NCBI GenBank assembly: GCA_004352715.1
Contig: SCFE01000009.1
Coordinates: forward strand, 2,160,036 to 2,224,035
Source: Hofstenia miamia
Lineage: Eukaryota; Xenacoelomorpha; Acoela
Length of the DNA: 64,000 nucleotides
Direction: 5' to 3'
A program made the translations under genes and the position numbers. Positions 1 through 10,320 of this stretch are shown here, piece by piece. How positions within the stretch are numbered: position 1 is the first letter of the stretch; each line of letters starts with the position of its first letter. The notes under the pieces are model-generated. The model worked only from the letters and a program-made list of their open reading frames with translations. It did no database searches and was not told the origin of the DNA.

Positions 1-540
1 TGGCTCTGTAAGTATTCCTTAATCAGATAAATGGAATTCCAGTTAATTGACATATCATGATTCTAGTTACAACATATTTTTATTGGATTCATAAAAGTCA
101 TTGTCCCCCCATTTATTGCAGAAAGAGAATGTCTGATTTTGTTAATGACAAAGCTGCCAGCACTGCCGGTTCTCTGTGATTTAGTAGGCATTTAAACATC
201 CTTGAATAGTTTGATCTTTATTCATCTGCGGATCATTGTCAAAGCGGCTCATATTCTTATTGAGGTAATTTAACGCTTTTCACTTCTGAAAACATGGTGG
301 AAATTGCAAGTCATGTAAACGCAACTTTAACCCTATTAGGGGGGGGGTAATTTTTACCTCTTGTATTATTCTTAACTTCAGAAAACAATATTTTTCTTGA
401 AATGTTCAGATTTTAATATGTATCTATTACGCACATTTCTGCCCAATTTTAGGGGGTGGTGATTTATACTTCTGAAAATATGAACATTTTGTCAGAGCTA
501 CTTGAATGGAATTCTAAAATCTAACGACTAGAAATGGCTA
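1..540. other. intergenic, nothing recognised
   Basis: AT-rich sequence without a convincing open frame on either strand. I see no repeat end, RNA gene or splice-framed exon. Confidence 0.5.
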
Positions 541-689
541 TCAATTTCCTAACCGTGGCTGAAATGTTGATATTTTCAGGTATTTTCAGGCTATTCTGTA
601 AATAAACCCATAGAGACCCCACTGAATGGATAATAACATTAAAAAATAATGCAACTTCACTCTCTTTTTCAAGTAAAATAGCCGTTTTT

Positions 690-1280
690 TTGCTGAAACC
701 AACAACAAAAGTTGACGACATCATAGTAATATCACTTCCCCATATATTCTCCCAGAACCTTAATGCTCTGGCTGTAGCCTTTGCTCCTGCATCTAGTTTT
801 TGTAGAATCTTCCTTTTTGGGCCTCAAACTTCATGTTATCTCTTGCTTGCTTTGCTCTTGCCTTATATTTTCTTAGTTTCTCAGCTTCTGCAACTAATCT
901 CTGCTTTAGCTCTTCTCTTGCCGTTTCTATTGTCTTCCCTTTACCTACCCTGCACCTGTCCAGCACCGCCTACTTATCCTGATCTTCCCTATTTGCTGCC
1001 TAATTTTTGCCACTTTATCTCAATTCTTCTTTTCCATGCTGGCTTTCTGTCTCCCTTATCTTCTTGTAGCCTTTTCTTCTTCATGTCCATGCCTACATTC
1101 TTCAGCACTTCCCATGCGCCTGCATACACTAAGCTATTTACTTCTGTGACACTCCTAGTATCTATCCTCTCCAACACTTTATTGACCTTTGCTGTCTCTA
1201 CTGCTAGCTTGCTTTTCTTAACTCCTCTTGGAACTGGCAACCTAGTTCTCTCACCTATTTCTTCCTTCATCTTTTCCTTG

Positions 1281-1285
<5 letters not shown>
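690..1285 (-). pseudogene. non-LTR retrotransposon ORF fragment (region just before the RT domain)
   Basis: Read on the minus strand, 1336-989 is open and highly charged, containing PAWKRRIEIKWQKLG. After a frame change, 940-793 reads REELKQRLVAEAEKLRKYKA and further basic, coiled-coil-like sequence. After a third frame change, a piece reads RALRFWENIWGS near 760-720. This order (WKRRI, a basic helix, then FW..IW) is what lies ahead of the reverse transcriptase in some invertebrate non-LTR elements; the family link is from memory of such proteins. At least two frame breaks and a stop make it a dead fragment. No RT domain follows on this strand. Confidence 0.55.

Positions 1286-1327
<42 letters not shown>
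1281..1327. repeat. (ATT)n microsatellite
   Basis: About 15 uninterrupted ATT units lie at the 5' side of the minus-strand retrotransposon fragment. They create poly-isoleucine in both ORF directions. Confidence 0.95.
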
Positions 1328-1329
<2 letters not shown>

Positions 1330-1384
1330 TGAGCAAGTTAACGCAAAACTAGGCAACTGCCAATTTTCTAATGCAGGCAACTAC

Positions 1385-2745
1385 GCCTAACTGGCTGTCT
1401 CTTAAGTCGGATTTTCTCGTAACTCGTACTATTAATAAAGAACAGACGAATTCCAATATTTACACACAAAGAAAGTATTTTTAAGTCGGACAGTTCTAAG
1501 TCGGATAAATTCTAAATCGGACTGAAATCTACGTACAGGCTACAAAGTTAACATTGAAAATTTCATTCACAAGTCGGACGGATGGAAATTGTCTTGCACA
1601 CGATTCAAGCATAGCATAAATATTTTCTATCGCGTAGTAAATATAATGAAATACTACAGCGCGGCTCATGGTTTTGACCATAGAGCTACTATACATAGCT
1701 ACATGGTATTGACCTACAAACAGTTCATGTAGAGGTCAACATAGATATGTTTATGTGCGGGGCCGTCAATGGTGATATTTTAAATAAGTTGTCCGATAAT
1801 CTTTCAAGTAAAATTAGATGATGTTAAAATGACAACTCCCTGATTTATGTGATGTGTGAAATAAAGGAATACAAAAATAATAATAGGTTTTCTCTTTAGA
1901 GTACTTAGAGAATGATTTTGATTTATGAGATGGGTGAAATAAAGGAATACTTCTTTTTCTTTTATACTGTTAAATTCCAAAGCTATTTGAAGTTGCTTAA
2001 GAATGTTTAAACCTTACTAATTTCTTTGAACTTAAAATTATTTTCATTAAAAGACGCAATTTCTTAAAACCTGTTTCAATCAGAATTTTTGTGCTACTTA
2101 TAGATAAAAAAGATGTTAACAATAAGTTTCTGGTGTACTTCAAGTTGTTGTATGCATGAATCATATGACAAATATGTACAGGGGCGTACCCAGGATTTTC
2201 TAACAGGAAGGACATTGTCGTTATTACTCAATGCGGGGCGAAGCCTTGGGAAAATTTTTTAAAAATAGACCCTAAAAATGCATTTCACGATCCTAGATTT
2301 TAAATTTTTCAATTTTTTACGAATTATTTTTGATTTATGGAGTCAAAATCAAATTTGGAAACCTGACGGGGGGACATTCCACCATGTCCCCGTGCGGTCA
2401 CCACTGAATATGTAATCAAAAATAAAACGAAGTGATTGATGGCACCGTAGGTAAAGTTAAGTTTAGCTTTTGTTAATTTCAGGTATTGAAAGAAAAATAC
2501 TGTAAGACATAATAATACATGATTAATTTTGTCTTCCAGCAGAGTTTATTTTCAATATTTTCAAAACAACTTCTTTCATAACAACCATCAGATTGCCTGA
2601 ACAAAAGTTACGCTAACGTAAATCTCGGTTTTCGCGGAACTAGTACAAGCCTAGTCCCCTAAAATTATATTTCGGATTTCTTGTAAGTCAGATTATTTTC
2701 ATTGGTCCGAGTCGATCCGACTTAGGCCGGGTTGCCTTTATTGGT
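1385..2745. repeat. possible decayed DNA-transposon remnant with AGGCAAC...TAAGTCGGA ends
   Basis: The left side carries AGGCAAC and, 30 bases on, TAAGTCGGAT near 1411. The right side, read in reverse complement from about 2740, carries AGGCAAC followed by TAAGTCGGAT. AAGTCGGA occurs several more times in the first 200 bases. Such ends resemble pogo/Tigger terminal repeats, but no transposase is visible inside, so this is a weak call. Confidence 0.25.
2176..2405 (+). repeat. dispersed repeat, copy 1 (GGACATYCCACCATGTCC end)
   Basis: A stretch beginning GGGGCGTACCCAGG and ending GGGACATTCCACCATGTCCC is matched by 23452-23660. Order and spacing are the same in both: a block with TTTTTTAAAAAT, then CATTTCAC, then the same closing motif. 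No coding capacity; probably a short non-autonomous element. Confidence 0.5.
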
Positions 2746-3029
2746 GACTAAAGAATCTAAATATCATTTACGCTTACAAAAATAAGAATATCAAAGACTT
2801 GTTCTAAATTCATACCTGCGTATGTACTACATATTCTGAAAATCGTTCTAGACTGTGATGACCTTGCACCCGAGCACTTTTAATTTTTCAATATTCCTGA
2901 AACTGACATACACTTTGATTAAATTATGGCTGCATACAACGATTAAGAATTATTTAGAGCTTAAAATCATGATTCCCTAAGATCGAGTAGCTCAAAATTA
3001 CAAAGAAATAGTAGCCTAAGATGTTCTAG

Positions 3030-3580
3030 TATGCAGTGTCTAAAATTTCAAAGATTAAAAATAATCTTATTAGCAAATATAGTACAGACTTCAACTTAAC
3101 ATATCTTAGTGCAGCTCATAGCATTGTCCTTACTATTGCACATTTCTTTTTTGCAACGCCCTTATTAATCAAGTTGTTTCACGATATGATATGTGATTGG
3201 CAGCAAAGAAATGCTTTGACAATTAAATTTCAATACATTGAATGGGATAATTTCTTAGTTAAACATGAAAAGAAACCTCTTGATGAGTTATTAGAACTCG
3301 ACAAACATCTTCATCCGGTAAAAACGGAAATCGTTTCAATATTGTTCACTACATTGCTTCAATGCCCAGCTTTCCTACTCAATACAGTGGCACTGTTGCC
3401 TCATTTTCTATCATTGCATTTCTTATTTCAGTGTTTCTTTTTACTTCAAAATTGTACTTTGCTGAGCTGTCATCTACGCAACCGGTATCTGTGAAGAACT
3501 TTTATGAAATTCTGAGTCCGTATTCTGTCTCAGAACAATGTTCGACGCAGTCATATCTAATACTTCTCAGCATTGAACAG
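3030..3580 (+). CDS. putative 5' exon of the membrane-protein gene (frame break inside)
   Basis: A possible splice acceptor (TTCTAG) ends at 3029 and a donor (CAG|GTAGGG) follows 3580. From 3030 one frame is open to 3494 and includes a hydrophobic segment (LTIAHFFFATPLLIKLF). The following frame, open from about 3300, supplies a second membrane segment (FSIIAFLISVFLFTSKLYF) and runs to the donor ending SIEQ. Splicing that frame to 6954 keeps phase 0. The two frames must be joined by a shift between about 3300 and 3490, so this exon has an indel (real or assembly error) or is two pieces. I see no clear start codon; an upstream exon is likely. Family not recognised. Confidence 0.45.
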
Positions 3581-4620
3581 GTAGGGAAACTACAAATACA
3601 TAAAAAAATTTATGGGCATAGATTGATATATTATTAAATTCTTTTCTTTTATCACATCGACAATCATGAAATGGAGTAAATTTTATTACCTAATTCAGTA
3701 AATCAATTTGTCCATTTCGATGGGGTTTGGAGTTAGAATTTTGATGCTACATATATATATAATACAAGACTTAAATTAACCAAAAATAAGGTTACAACAT
3801 ATAAAAAATGAGTTATTTATGTTAAGATCTGAATTGTCTGCATTGAGGGTAAATGCAAGAGATGTACCATGTGCACATATTATTTCTGTCATACCTAGTC
3901 CTTACATAATTTTCAAGGAATTGAAATCTCTTCTTGAAGATTGAGTGAGGTAAATGAAGATCAGTGTTTAAGATCAAATAATTTTCTGAATACACTATCC
4001 TATCAAAGTAATTTGATAAATAATAAATTTTCTTTGATTTCATTATTTTAAATATTTTCTTTGAAGATGATCTTGTAATTGTTTTTCATAAGAAAAATAA
4101 TTAGATGCTGTTATTGTAGTCTTCCCAGTGAGAATATTGTTAAATAATAAGAGATCACTGAATTGGAATTGGACAGTTATGGGTAAAGTTTTATCATGCA
4201 CAATAAGTTTGTAGTCTAAAATGCTATAACTCTTATATTTCCAATATAGACATTTTCTTTGAGAATTTTCTAACTTTTGAAAATTTCGACGTGATGGCCA
4301 CCAGCACTGTGAAGCCTAAGTAAGAGTTGACAAAATCCAACTTTTAAATAAATTCAATTTAATCTTCTTAAACACAGGCACATTTCGTTTAATAAAGTAG
4401 AAGTAATTTCTTCCTTTGTTTAATATATAATCTGAAAACATTGACCATTTTAGACAACTAGTAATAATCACTCCCAAATCTTTTATGTTATTCATAAAAG
4501 AAATGATGGAATCATTTAATGGAAATTCATTAAAAATATTAATTCGTGATGTTTTCCTAAAATTATATATATATATATACAGTATATATATTTATGTTAG
4601 CTAGACGTTAGAATAGACGG

Positions 4621-5330
4621 GTTTCGATTATAAATCATTTTCAGTATAACAATAATGCGGTAATAGATGTACAATAACTACACTTTATAAATTAAATATT
4701 GCATGCACTTCTAAAATAAATTTAATGTTAGCATGCTTTGTTGAATATTTAATAGTAGATCTTTCTTAGTTTCCTTAATTAAAATTGGTTCACCGATTTT
4801 TGGATAGTTTGATCTTAGTAGTATATATAAAAATTATCTTCACTTGCAGTATGCTTATGTAAATATATTTCTGATCTTAGGTGCCCATTTAGATGTTCTT
4901 TTATTCTCGTTCCTAGATGTCTTTAGCTTCTTTGATGTATGATTTTTTACAATCATCACATTGGTAGTTATATATTAAGGAAGAAACTAAATTTTTCGGA
5001 ACTAGGTTTTTGTTTTTAATGATGTTTGATGTTTTAAATGATGTAAATGTTGATATTATTTTTGTTTTTTTAATTTGTTGTTCATTATTATAACTCTTTT
5101 CTTTACTTTATTGACTTGGTTACTGCAATAGGGAACTTTTAAATATATACTAGTCTTAGTTCCGTCAGTGGCGTTTTTTAATTGATCTTTATTACATAAA
5201 AATACATCTTTCGAGAAGTTCTTGATAATTTTATGTGGATAAGCATTTTTCTCTAATGTCTGAAAGATTTTTTCAGCGTCAGCTGTTAAATGTTTATAAT
5301 TTGATGATGTTAGTTTAGCAACAAACTAAA
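4621..5330 (-). mobile_element. Penelope-like element remnant, RT thumb/linker plus GIY-YIG (left, minus strand)
   Basis: On the minus strand a single frame is open from about 5330 to 4913. It begins with a helical stretch (EKIFQTLEKNAYPHKII), passes through KVPYCSNQVNKVKK, where the RT thumb-linker of Penelope-like elements has a VPY motif, and reaches YQCDDCKKSYIKEAKD, the first half of a GIY-YIG domain. The usual G of YIG is K here. After a stop at 4913-4915 and a frame change, TRIKEHLNGHL and a following KETKKDLLLN complete the domain. The catalytic palm lies upstream and is missing. A hairpin motif marks the 3' end at 4621-4644. Dead copy. Confidence 0.75.
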
Positions 5331-5777
5331 GCAAACAAAGATAATTCCAACATTTACATCATTTAAAACATCGAACATCATTAAAAACAAAGACCCAGTT
5401 CCGAAAAACTTAGTTTCTTCCTTAATATATAAATACCAATGTGATGATTGTAAAAAATCATACATCAAAGAAGCTAAAGACATCTAGGAACGAGAATAAA
5501 AGAACATCTAAATGGGCACCTAAGATCAGAAATATATTTACATAAGCATACTGCAATTGAAGATAATTTTTATATACTACTAAGATCAAACTATCCAAAA
5601 ATTGGTGAAGCAATTTTAATTAAGGAAACTAAGAAAGATCTACTATTAAATATTCACCAAAGAATGCTAACATTAAATTTATTTTAGAAGTGCATGCAAT
5701 ATTTATTTTATAAAGTGTAGTTATTGTAAATTTATTACCGCATTATTGTTATACTGAAGATGATTAATAATCTAAAC
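5331..5777 (+). mobile_element. Penelope-like element remnant, GIY-YIG part (right, plus strand)
   Basis: This is a near copy of the minus-strand remnant at 4621-5020, in opposite orientation and starting about 300 bases further into the element. It reads YKYQCDDCKKSYIKEAKD, then the same frame change and the rest of the domain, broken by stops. It ends with the same hairpin motif at 5754-5777. The two copies are head to head, truncated at different points at 5' ends, and point outwards. Confidence 0.75.
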
Positions 5778-6121
5778 CAGTATATTCTAACGTCTAGCTA
5801 ACATGAATATATCAAAACTCAGTATAATTACATTTGAATATATATATATATATAATATCTGGCGCTGAATAATTTGGTGATGTGTATTTCCGGATTTAAA
5901 TAAAAAGTAAGTACGTATTTAGCGCCAAACTTAATCCAAATACAGAAAACTTTGTTAACTCAGATTTATTCGAAAATATTTAGTATACATAATTTACAAT
6001 ATCTAGACATAGATAATGGCAGCATGCTAAAAACTACTTTCATCATACCAATTGGTTACGTGCGTAGTAGTAAGCTATTTAAAAATGCCGCTAAATAATA
6101 CTTAGCGGCATTTTTAAGACA

Positions 6122-6128
6122 ATATATA

Positions 6129-6163
<35 letters not shown>
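6122..6163. repeat. (TA)n microsatellite
   Basis: A run of alternating TA, inside the putative intron. Confidence 0.9.
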
Positions 6164-6171
<8 letters not shown>

Positions 6172-6623
6172 CTCAAATTTTTTATGATCCAACCTAATGC
6201 AAACTGTTTTCCTTTTACCATTGAAGGTCCCTACCCTATGTGTTCAGAATCTGAGCTAATCTAAGACAACTATGCAATACAGAACTCTCAAAGTCAATAC
6301 TTTGATATTCATAGCTCTTAACTGATGTAATGAAATACAGATAAAACATATTTTCCAAGAAACAACATCAAAGCACTTGATTTCCTGCATATGTAAATAA
6401 CATTTGCGGTCGAAGCTCATTTTAAAGTGAACAAGATTTATCACATATACTTAGTCAATATTATCAACTGACCAACGCACCCATTTTTAGGTAAACTCAA
6501 CTTAACCCAAATCGACCTATTAGTCTTCCGTAAGAATATGACTTAGGCCGATCCACTGTCTTCAAAACTTTATCCAACCCAAACTACCAATTGTTCTACC
6601 CAACCCTTTTTAGCTCTGATGCG

Positions 6624-6624
6624 C

Positions 6625-6655
<31 letters not shown>

Positions 6656-6688
6656 TAAATAAATATATATATATACATATATAAATAA

Positions 6689-6721
<33 letters not shown>

Positions 6722-6725
6722 TATA
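6624..6725. repeat. (TA)n microsatellite with CATATATAAATAAA interruptions
   Basis: About 100 bases of TA repeat with two ACATATATAAATAAATA interruptions. Confidence 0.9.
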
Positions 6726-6953
6726 ATTTCTTTATTTGGCCCTGTGAGTACTGGAAATTCGAGTCGTGATAGGAAAACTCAGCTCGACATTTCGAGTACT
6801 CACAACCAACTTTGATATTGGTTTGAATGGCATCTTTTTCTCAAATTTTTGCTTGAAATTTCTATCGATTACTTTTTATTTATCTGAAATTGTAAGCCAT
6901 CAAGTTTGTTTTTATAATATAGAAAATGATTGTGACTAAAGCATGCTGTTTAG

Positions 6954-7901
6954 GTTGCAGTTACCTTTCTTTGTTTGCTTGCTTTTTTCATTATATTGCA
7001 TGCAACATTTCTTTTTAATATTTTTACTCTTACAACTCTATCGTCATGTGGAATGTTTCTATTACTATACAATCATCCATACTATGTTCGGTTCATTGGC
7101 TTTACAGTCTCAAACTTTTCCCTTACCTTGGCTATGTTCAGCTTAATTGGCGAAACCTGGAAGTATAACTCATTCATTGGGCTTTTCGCCTTTGCTGCTG
7201 AAGGACCGGCATTTTTAACCTCATTAACAATTATCAAATTAGAAAATATATACAACATTTCAAATATTTTGCATATATTTCTTGCTGTAGGATGCTGCCT
7301 CTTGCCCTTTATCATATTGTGCATTCTTCGATGGATTCAAAGTGATCAGCACTACATATGCGTTACTGGTGGTGACATCCCAGATTCCGAAACAATTCCT
7401 TTGCGTGATAATTGGTTTTATCACTTAATGATTCACGTTTGTGTCCCAATGTCCATTACATCGCTTCTTTGCGCATTTTCTGTTTACGGACTTCTTCATG
7501 CAATTGAGACGAAGTCATCTTATACAGCCATGTACAATTTAACATCAATATTTTACGGAGGACAGTATCTCGCACAAATTATTGCCATTGGAATAACAGA
7601 GTACCTCTCTTATTCATTTACATTTCCCTTTGTGCAAATACTAATCTTGGCGTCCTATGGAATGTTTTATGCGTATTCTCTCCAAAGCTATATGTGGCTA
7701 ATGGCGTGTTTTAGCTTCATTCAAGGCGGATTTTTTGGACTAGCGATTCCATTTTTTTACGATTATCTTTTTAGAATGTTGCCTAACAACATTACTAGAA
7801 AGTTTGCCATTCTTCTTCTGCTCTGTATTAATCAAATCGGATGTTCAATGGGACTGGTACTATCATTGCCATGCAACTGTCTGTTGTTTAAGAAAATTTA
7901 G
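6954..7901 (+). CDS. multi-pass membrane protein, main exon (C-terminal part)
   Basis: The frame is open for about 315 codons from an acceptor (GCTGTTTAG|GTTGCAG) to the TAG at 7899-7901. The protein is strongly hydrophobic, with about eight to nine membrane segments separated by short loops. The longest loop (about residues 122-146, QSDQHYICVTGGDIPDSETI) is acidic and may face one side between two bundles. The C-terminus is short (LPCNCLLFKKI). There is no ATG near the start of the frame, which fits an internal exon continued from 3030-3580. The architecture suggests a transporter-like protein with 10-12 segments in all, but I recognise no signature motif and do not assign a family. Codon use and intact length suggest a living gene. 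Confidence 0.7.
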   Translation, partial: VAVTFLCLLAFFIILHATFLFNIFTLTTLSSCGMFLLLYNHPYYVRFIGFTVSNFSLTLAMFSLIGETWKYNSFIGLFAFAAEGPAFLTSLTIIKLENIYNISNILHIFLAVGCCLLPFIILCILRWIQSDQHYICVTGGDIPDSETIPLRDNWFYHLMIHVCVPMSITSLLCAFSVYGLLHAIETKSSYTAMYNLTSIFYGGQYLAQIIAIGITEYLSYSFTFPFVQILILASYGMFYAYSLQSYMWLMACFSFIQGGFFGLAIPFFYDYLFRMLPNNITRKFAILLLLCINQIGCSMGLVLSLPCNCLLFKKI

Positions 7902-8685
7902 AATTTATGGTTGAGATGATATTCAGACGAAGATTCTGGTGTCTTGGACTTAAAGACATTATACATGTATAATTTTACCACATCAACAGTCCTTTAAATG
8001 AAGTGCACCAATAAATTTTCAAAGAACATATTTCTGCATAATATTTATAACATTGCTGCTATTTGTATAACATTTATAATTTCACATGCATTTTAATAGC
8101 ATAACATTTCGGAATTTGATTTTTAACAGGAAATTTTCCACAATTCAAAGGCTTACATAGAAAATTTGTCCAAATCGATATAACTAACACTGTATAAGAA
8201 TTGAAAATGCTATTTTTTAAAATTTTGGCCGTAATGGTAGTTTTTGAACTCAACCTTAGGCTTAGCTATTTCTTATTCAACTTAGTTAACCCTATAAATA
8301 TAAACATTTGTTTACATATATTAAAAATTATTAACAAATTGTTAAAACTGCAATGCAGCAAAAAACTTATCAATATAAGTGGAACAAATAACAATTAATA
8401 AAATAACAGAATAAGTCAAAATATGTGTCGCCATGAACCTCTGTAATAGTTTCTAGTGCTTCCAATGCAACATTTTGTGAATTAAATTAACAAAAAATAG
8501 GATTTTGTTATCATGACCAAAATGGTTAAATATTTAATAATGGTAGAGATTTTCGAATATGTATTGTTTTTCCAGGGTTGCTGTGGATCTGTATCTAGAT
8601 ATGGATAGACATGATCTATGGATATCGACTGGATATGGAGGAGAAAATATATCTTATGGATATCCACGGATCATTGAAGATAAAA
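7902..8685. other. 3' flank of the membrane gene, no further gene
   Basis: AATAAA occurs at about 8011, a possible polyadenylation signal about 110 bases after the stop. The rest is AT-rich. A small open frame at 8201-8398 is low-complexity and unsupported. Confidence 0.4.
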
Positions 8686-9150
8686 ATAATGTCATCGTCA
8701 GTTTTACAAATTATTTTCTCTAAATTTACTAGATTTTACAATGATAATTATAATTTTTTAAATTTTAAAAAGTGGCAAGTTAAATTTATAAATATAGTCT
8801 TCTTTTGTGTTTAAACTTGGTTGCAAGGATTTTATAAAAATACTCTCAATAATTTTTAAATTACTTGATCTTGATGTCTGATGTAATATGTTTGTTTCAA
8901 AATTTAGTCCGCACTTAATTAGATGATTTGATATATTAGAACTGGTCTCATGTTCTTTAATTCTTCTTGATAGTTGCCTACTAGAAAAACCAATACAATC
9001 TTCACCACAGGTGCATATTATTTGATAAATTATATTTGACTTATTGGTTTCTTCAGTTGTAGATTTTAAATTGATGTTTTTACTAAATTTTAAGATCTAG
9101 CAAGGTATTTGATAAAAAAAGATCAATTTAGTAAAAACACTCATTCAATT
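8686..9150 (-). mobile_element. Penelope-like element remnant, GIY-YIG domain (left, minus strand)
   Basis: Reverse complement of the right-hand copy at 9869-10320 with scattered differences. Read on the minus strand it gives YQIICTCGEDCIGFSSRQL (YIG has become CIG), then RRIKEHE, a conserved His region and IESIFIKSLQPSLNTK. These are the GIY-YIG landmarks: Y...C....YIG...R.L..R..EH...E..P.LN. The two copies diverge from each other just inside the gap. Confidence 0.75.
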
Positions 9151-9167
9151 CTTACAGGAATAATGCA

Positions 9168-9868
9168 NNNNNNNNNNNNNNNNNNNNNNNNNNNNNNNNN
9201 NNNNNNNNNNNNNNNNNNNNNNNNNNNNNNNNNNNNNNNNNNNNNNNNNNNNNNNNNNNNNNNNNNNNNNNNNNNNNNNNNNNNNNNNNNNNNNNNNNNN
9301 NNNNNNNNNNNNNNNNNNNNNNNNNNNNNNNNNNNNNNNNNNNNNNNNNNNNNNNNNNNNNNNNNNNNNNNNNNNNNNNNNNNNNNNNNNNNNNNNNNNN
9401 NNNNNNNNNNNNNNNNNNNNNNNNNNNNNNNNNNNNNNNNNNNNNNNNNNNNNNNNNNNNNNNNNNNNNNNNNNNNNNNNNNNNNNNNNNNNNNNNNNNN
9501 NNNNNNNNNNNNNNNNNNNNNNNNNNNNNNNNNNNNNNNNNNNNNNNNNNNNNNNNNNNNNNNNNNNNNNNNNNNNNNNNNNNNNNNNNNNNNNNNNNNN
9601 NNNNNNNNNNNNNNNNNNNNNNNNNNNNNNNNNNNNNNNNNNNNNNNNNNNNNNNNNNNNNNNNNNNNNNNNNNNNNNNNNNNNNNNNNNNNNNNNNNNN
9701 NNNNNNNNNNNNNNNNNNNNNNNNNNNNNNNNNNNNNNNNNNNNNNNNNNNNNNNNNNNNNNNNNNNNNNNNNNNNNNNNNNNNNNNNNNNNNNNNNNNN
9801 NNNNNNNNNNNNNNNNNNNNNNNNNNNNNNNNNNNNNNNNNNNNNNNNNNNNNNNNNNNNNNNNNNNN
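9168..9868. other. assembly gap between two inverted Penelope remnants
   Basis: 701 Ns. Reading frames crossing it are not real. The missing bases would hold the 5' junction of the head-to-head pair and perhaps an RT domain. Confidence 0.95.
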
Positions 9869-10320
9869 TAATTAAAGAAAAAGTTAGATTTATATATAAC
9901 AATCATAAACTAAGAACGAAATTGCAATTAAAATCTACAACTGAAGAAACCAATAAGTCAAATATAATTTATCAAATAATATTCACCTGTGGTGAAGATT
10001 ATATTGGTTTTTCTAGTAGGCAACTATCAAGAAGAATTAAAGAACATGAGACCAGTTCTAATATATCGAATCATCTAATTAAGTGCGGACTAAATTTTGA
10101 AACAAACATATTACATCAGACATCAAGATCAAGTAATTTAAAAATTATTGAGAGTATTTTTATAAAATCTTTGCAACCAAGTTTAAACACAAAAAAGACT
10201 ATATTTATAAATTTAACTTGCCACTTTTTAAAATTTAAAAAATTATAATTATTATTGTAAAATCTAGTAAATTTAGAGGGAATAATTTGTAAAACTGGCG
10301 ATGACTTTGTAAGTCGAAAT
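9869..10320 (+). mobile_element. Penelope-like element remnant, GIY-YIG domain (right, plus strand)
   Basis: Open from the gap to the TAA at 10246-10248 (about 125 codons). It reads a basic linker (IKEKVRFIYNNHKLRTKLQL), then YQIIFTCGEDYIGFSSRQL, RRIKEHE, SNHLIKCG and IESIFIKSLQPSLNTK. Y, YIG, the Arg, the His, the Glu and the final P.LN of the GIY-YIG nuclease are all present, so this copy's nuclease domain looks intact. A hairpin motif (CTGGCGATGAC...GTCGAAAT) follows at 10295-10320, at the 3' end. Confidence 0.8.

Larger units (their letters stand above)
3581..6953 (+). other. putative intron holding two Penelope-like remnants and TA repeats
   Basis: The sequence starts GTAGGG and ends TGCTGTTTAG. 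It is rich in AT. The only recognisable content is the inverted Penelope-like pair (4621-5777) and TA microsatellites; 3600-4600 and 5800-6100 show nothing else. Confidence 0.4.

Noticed and set aside
690-1352. 220-codon plus-strand frame with poly-isoleucine end
   Set aside because: It is antisense to the retrotransposon fragment and its tail is the (ATT)n microsatellite.
3362-3637. Separate 91-codon protein
   Set aside because: Better read as the second frame of the membrane-gene exon, ending at the donor after 3580; the rest runs into the intron.
9109-10248. 379-codon frame across the first gap, and similar frames at 33732-34901 and 55406-56624
   Set aside because: They exist only because N runs contain no stops; only 9869-10248 is real sequence with a domain.
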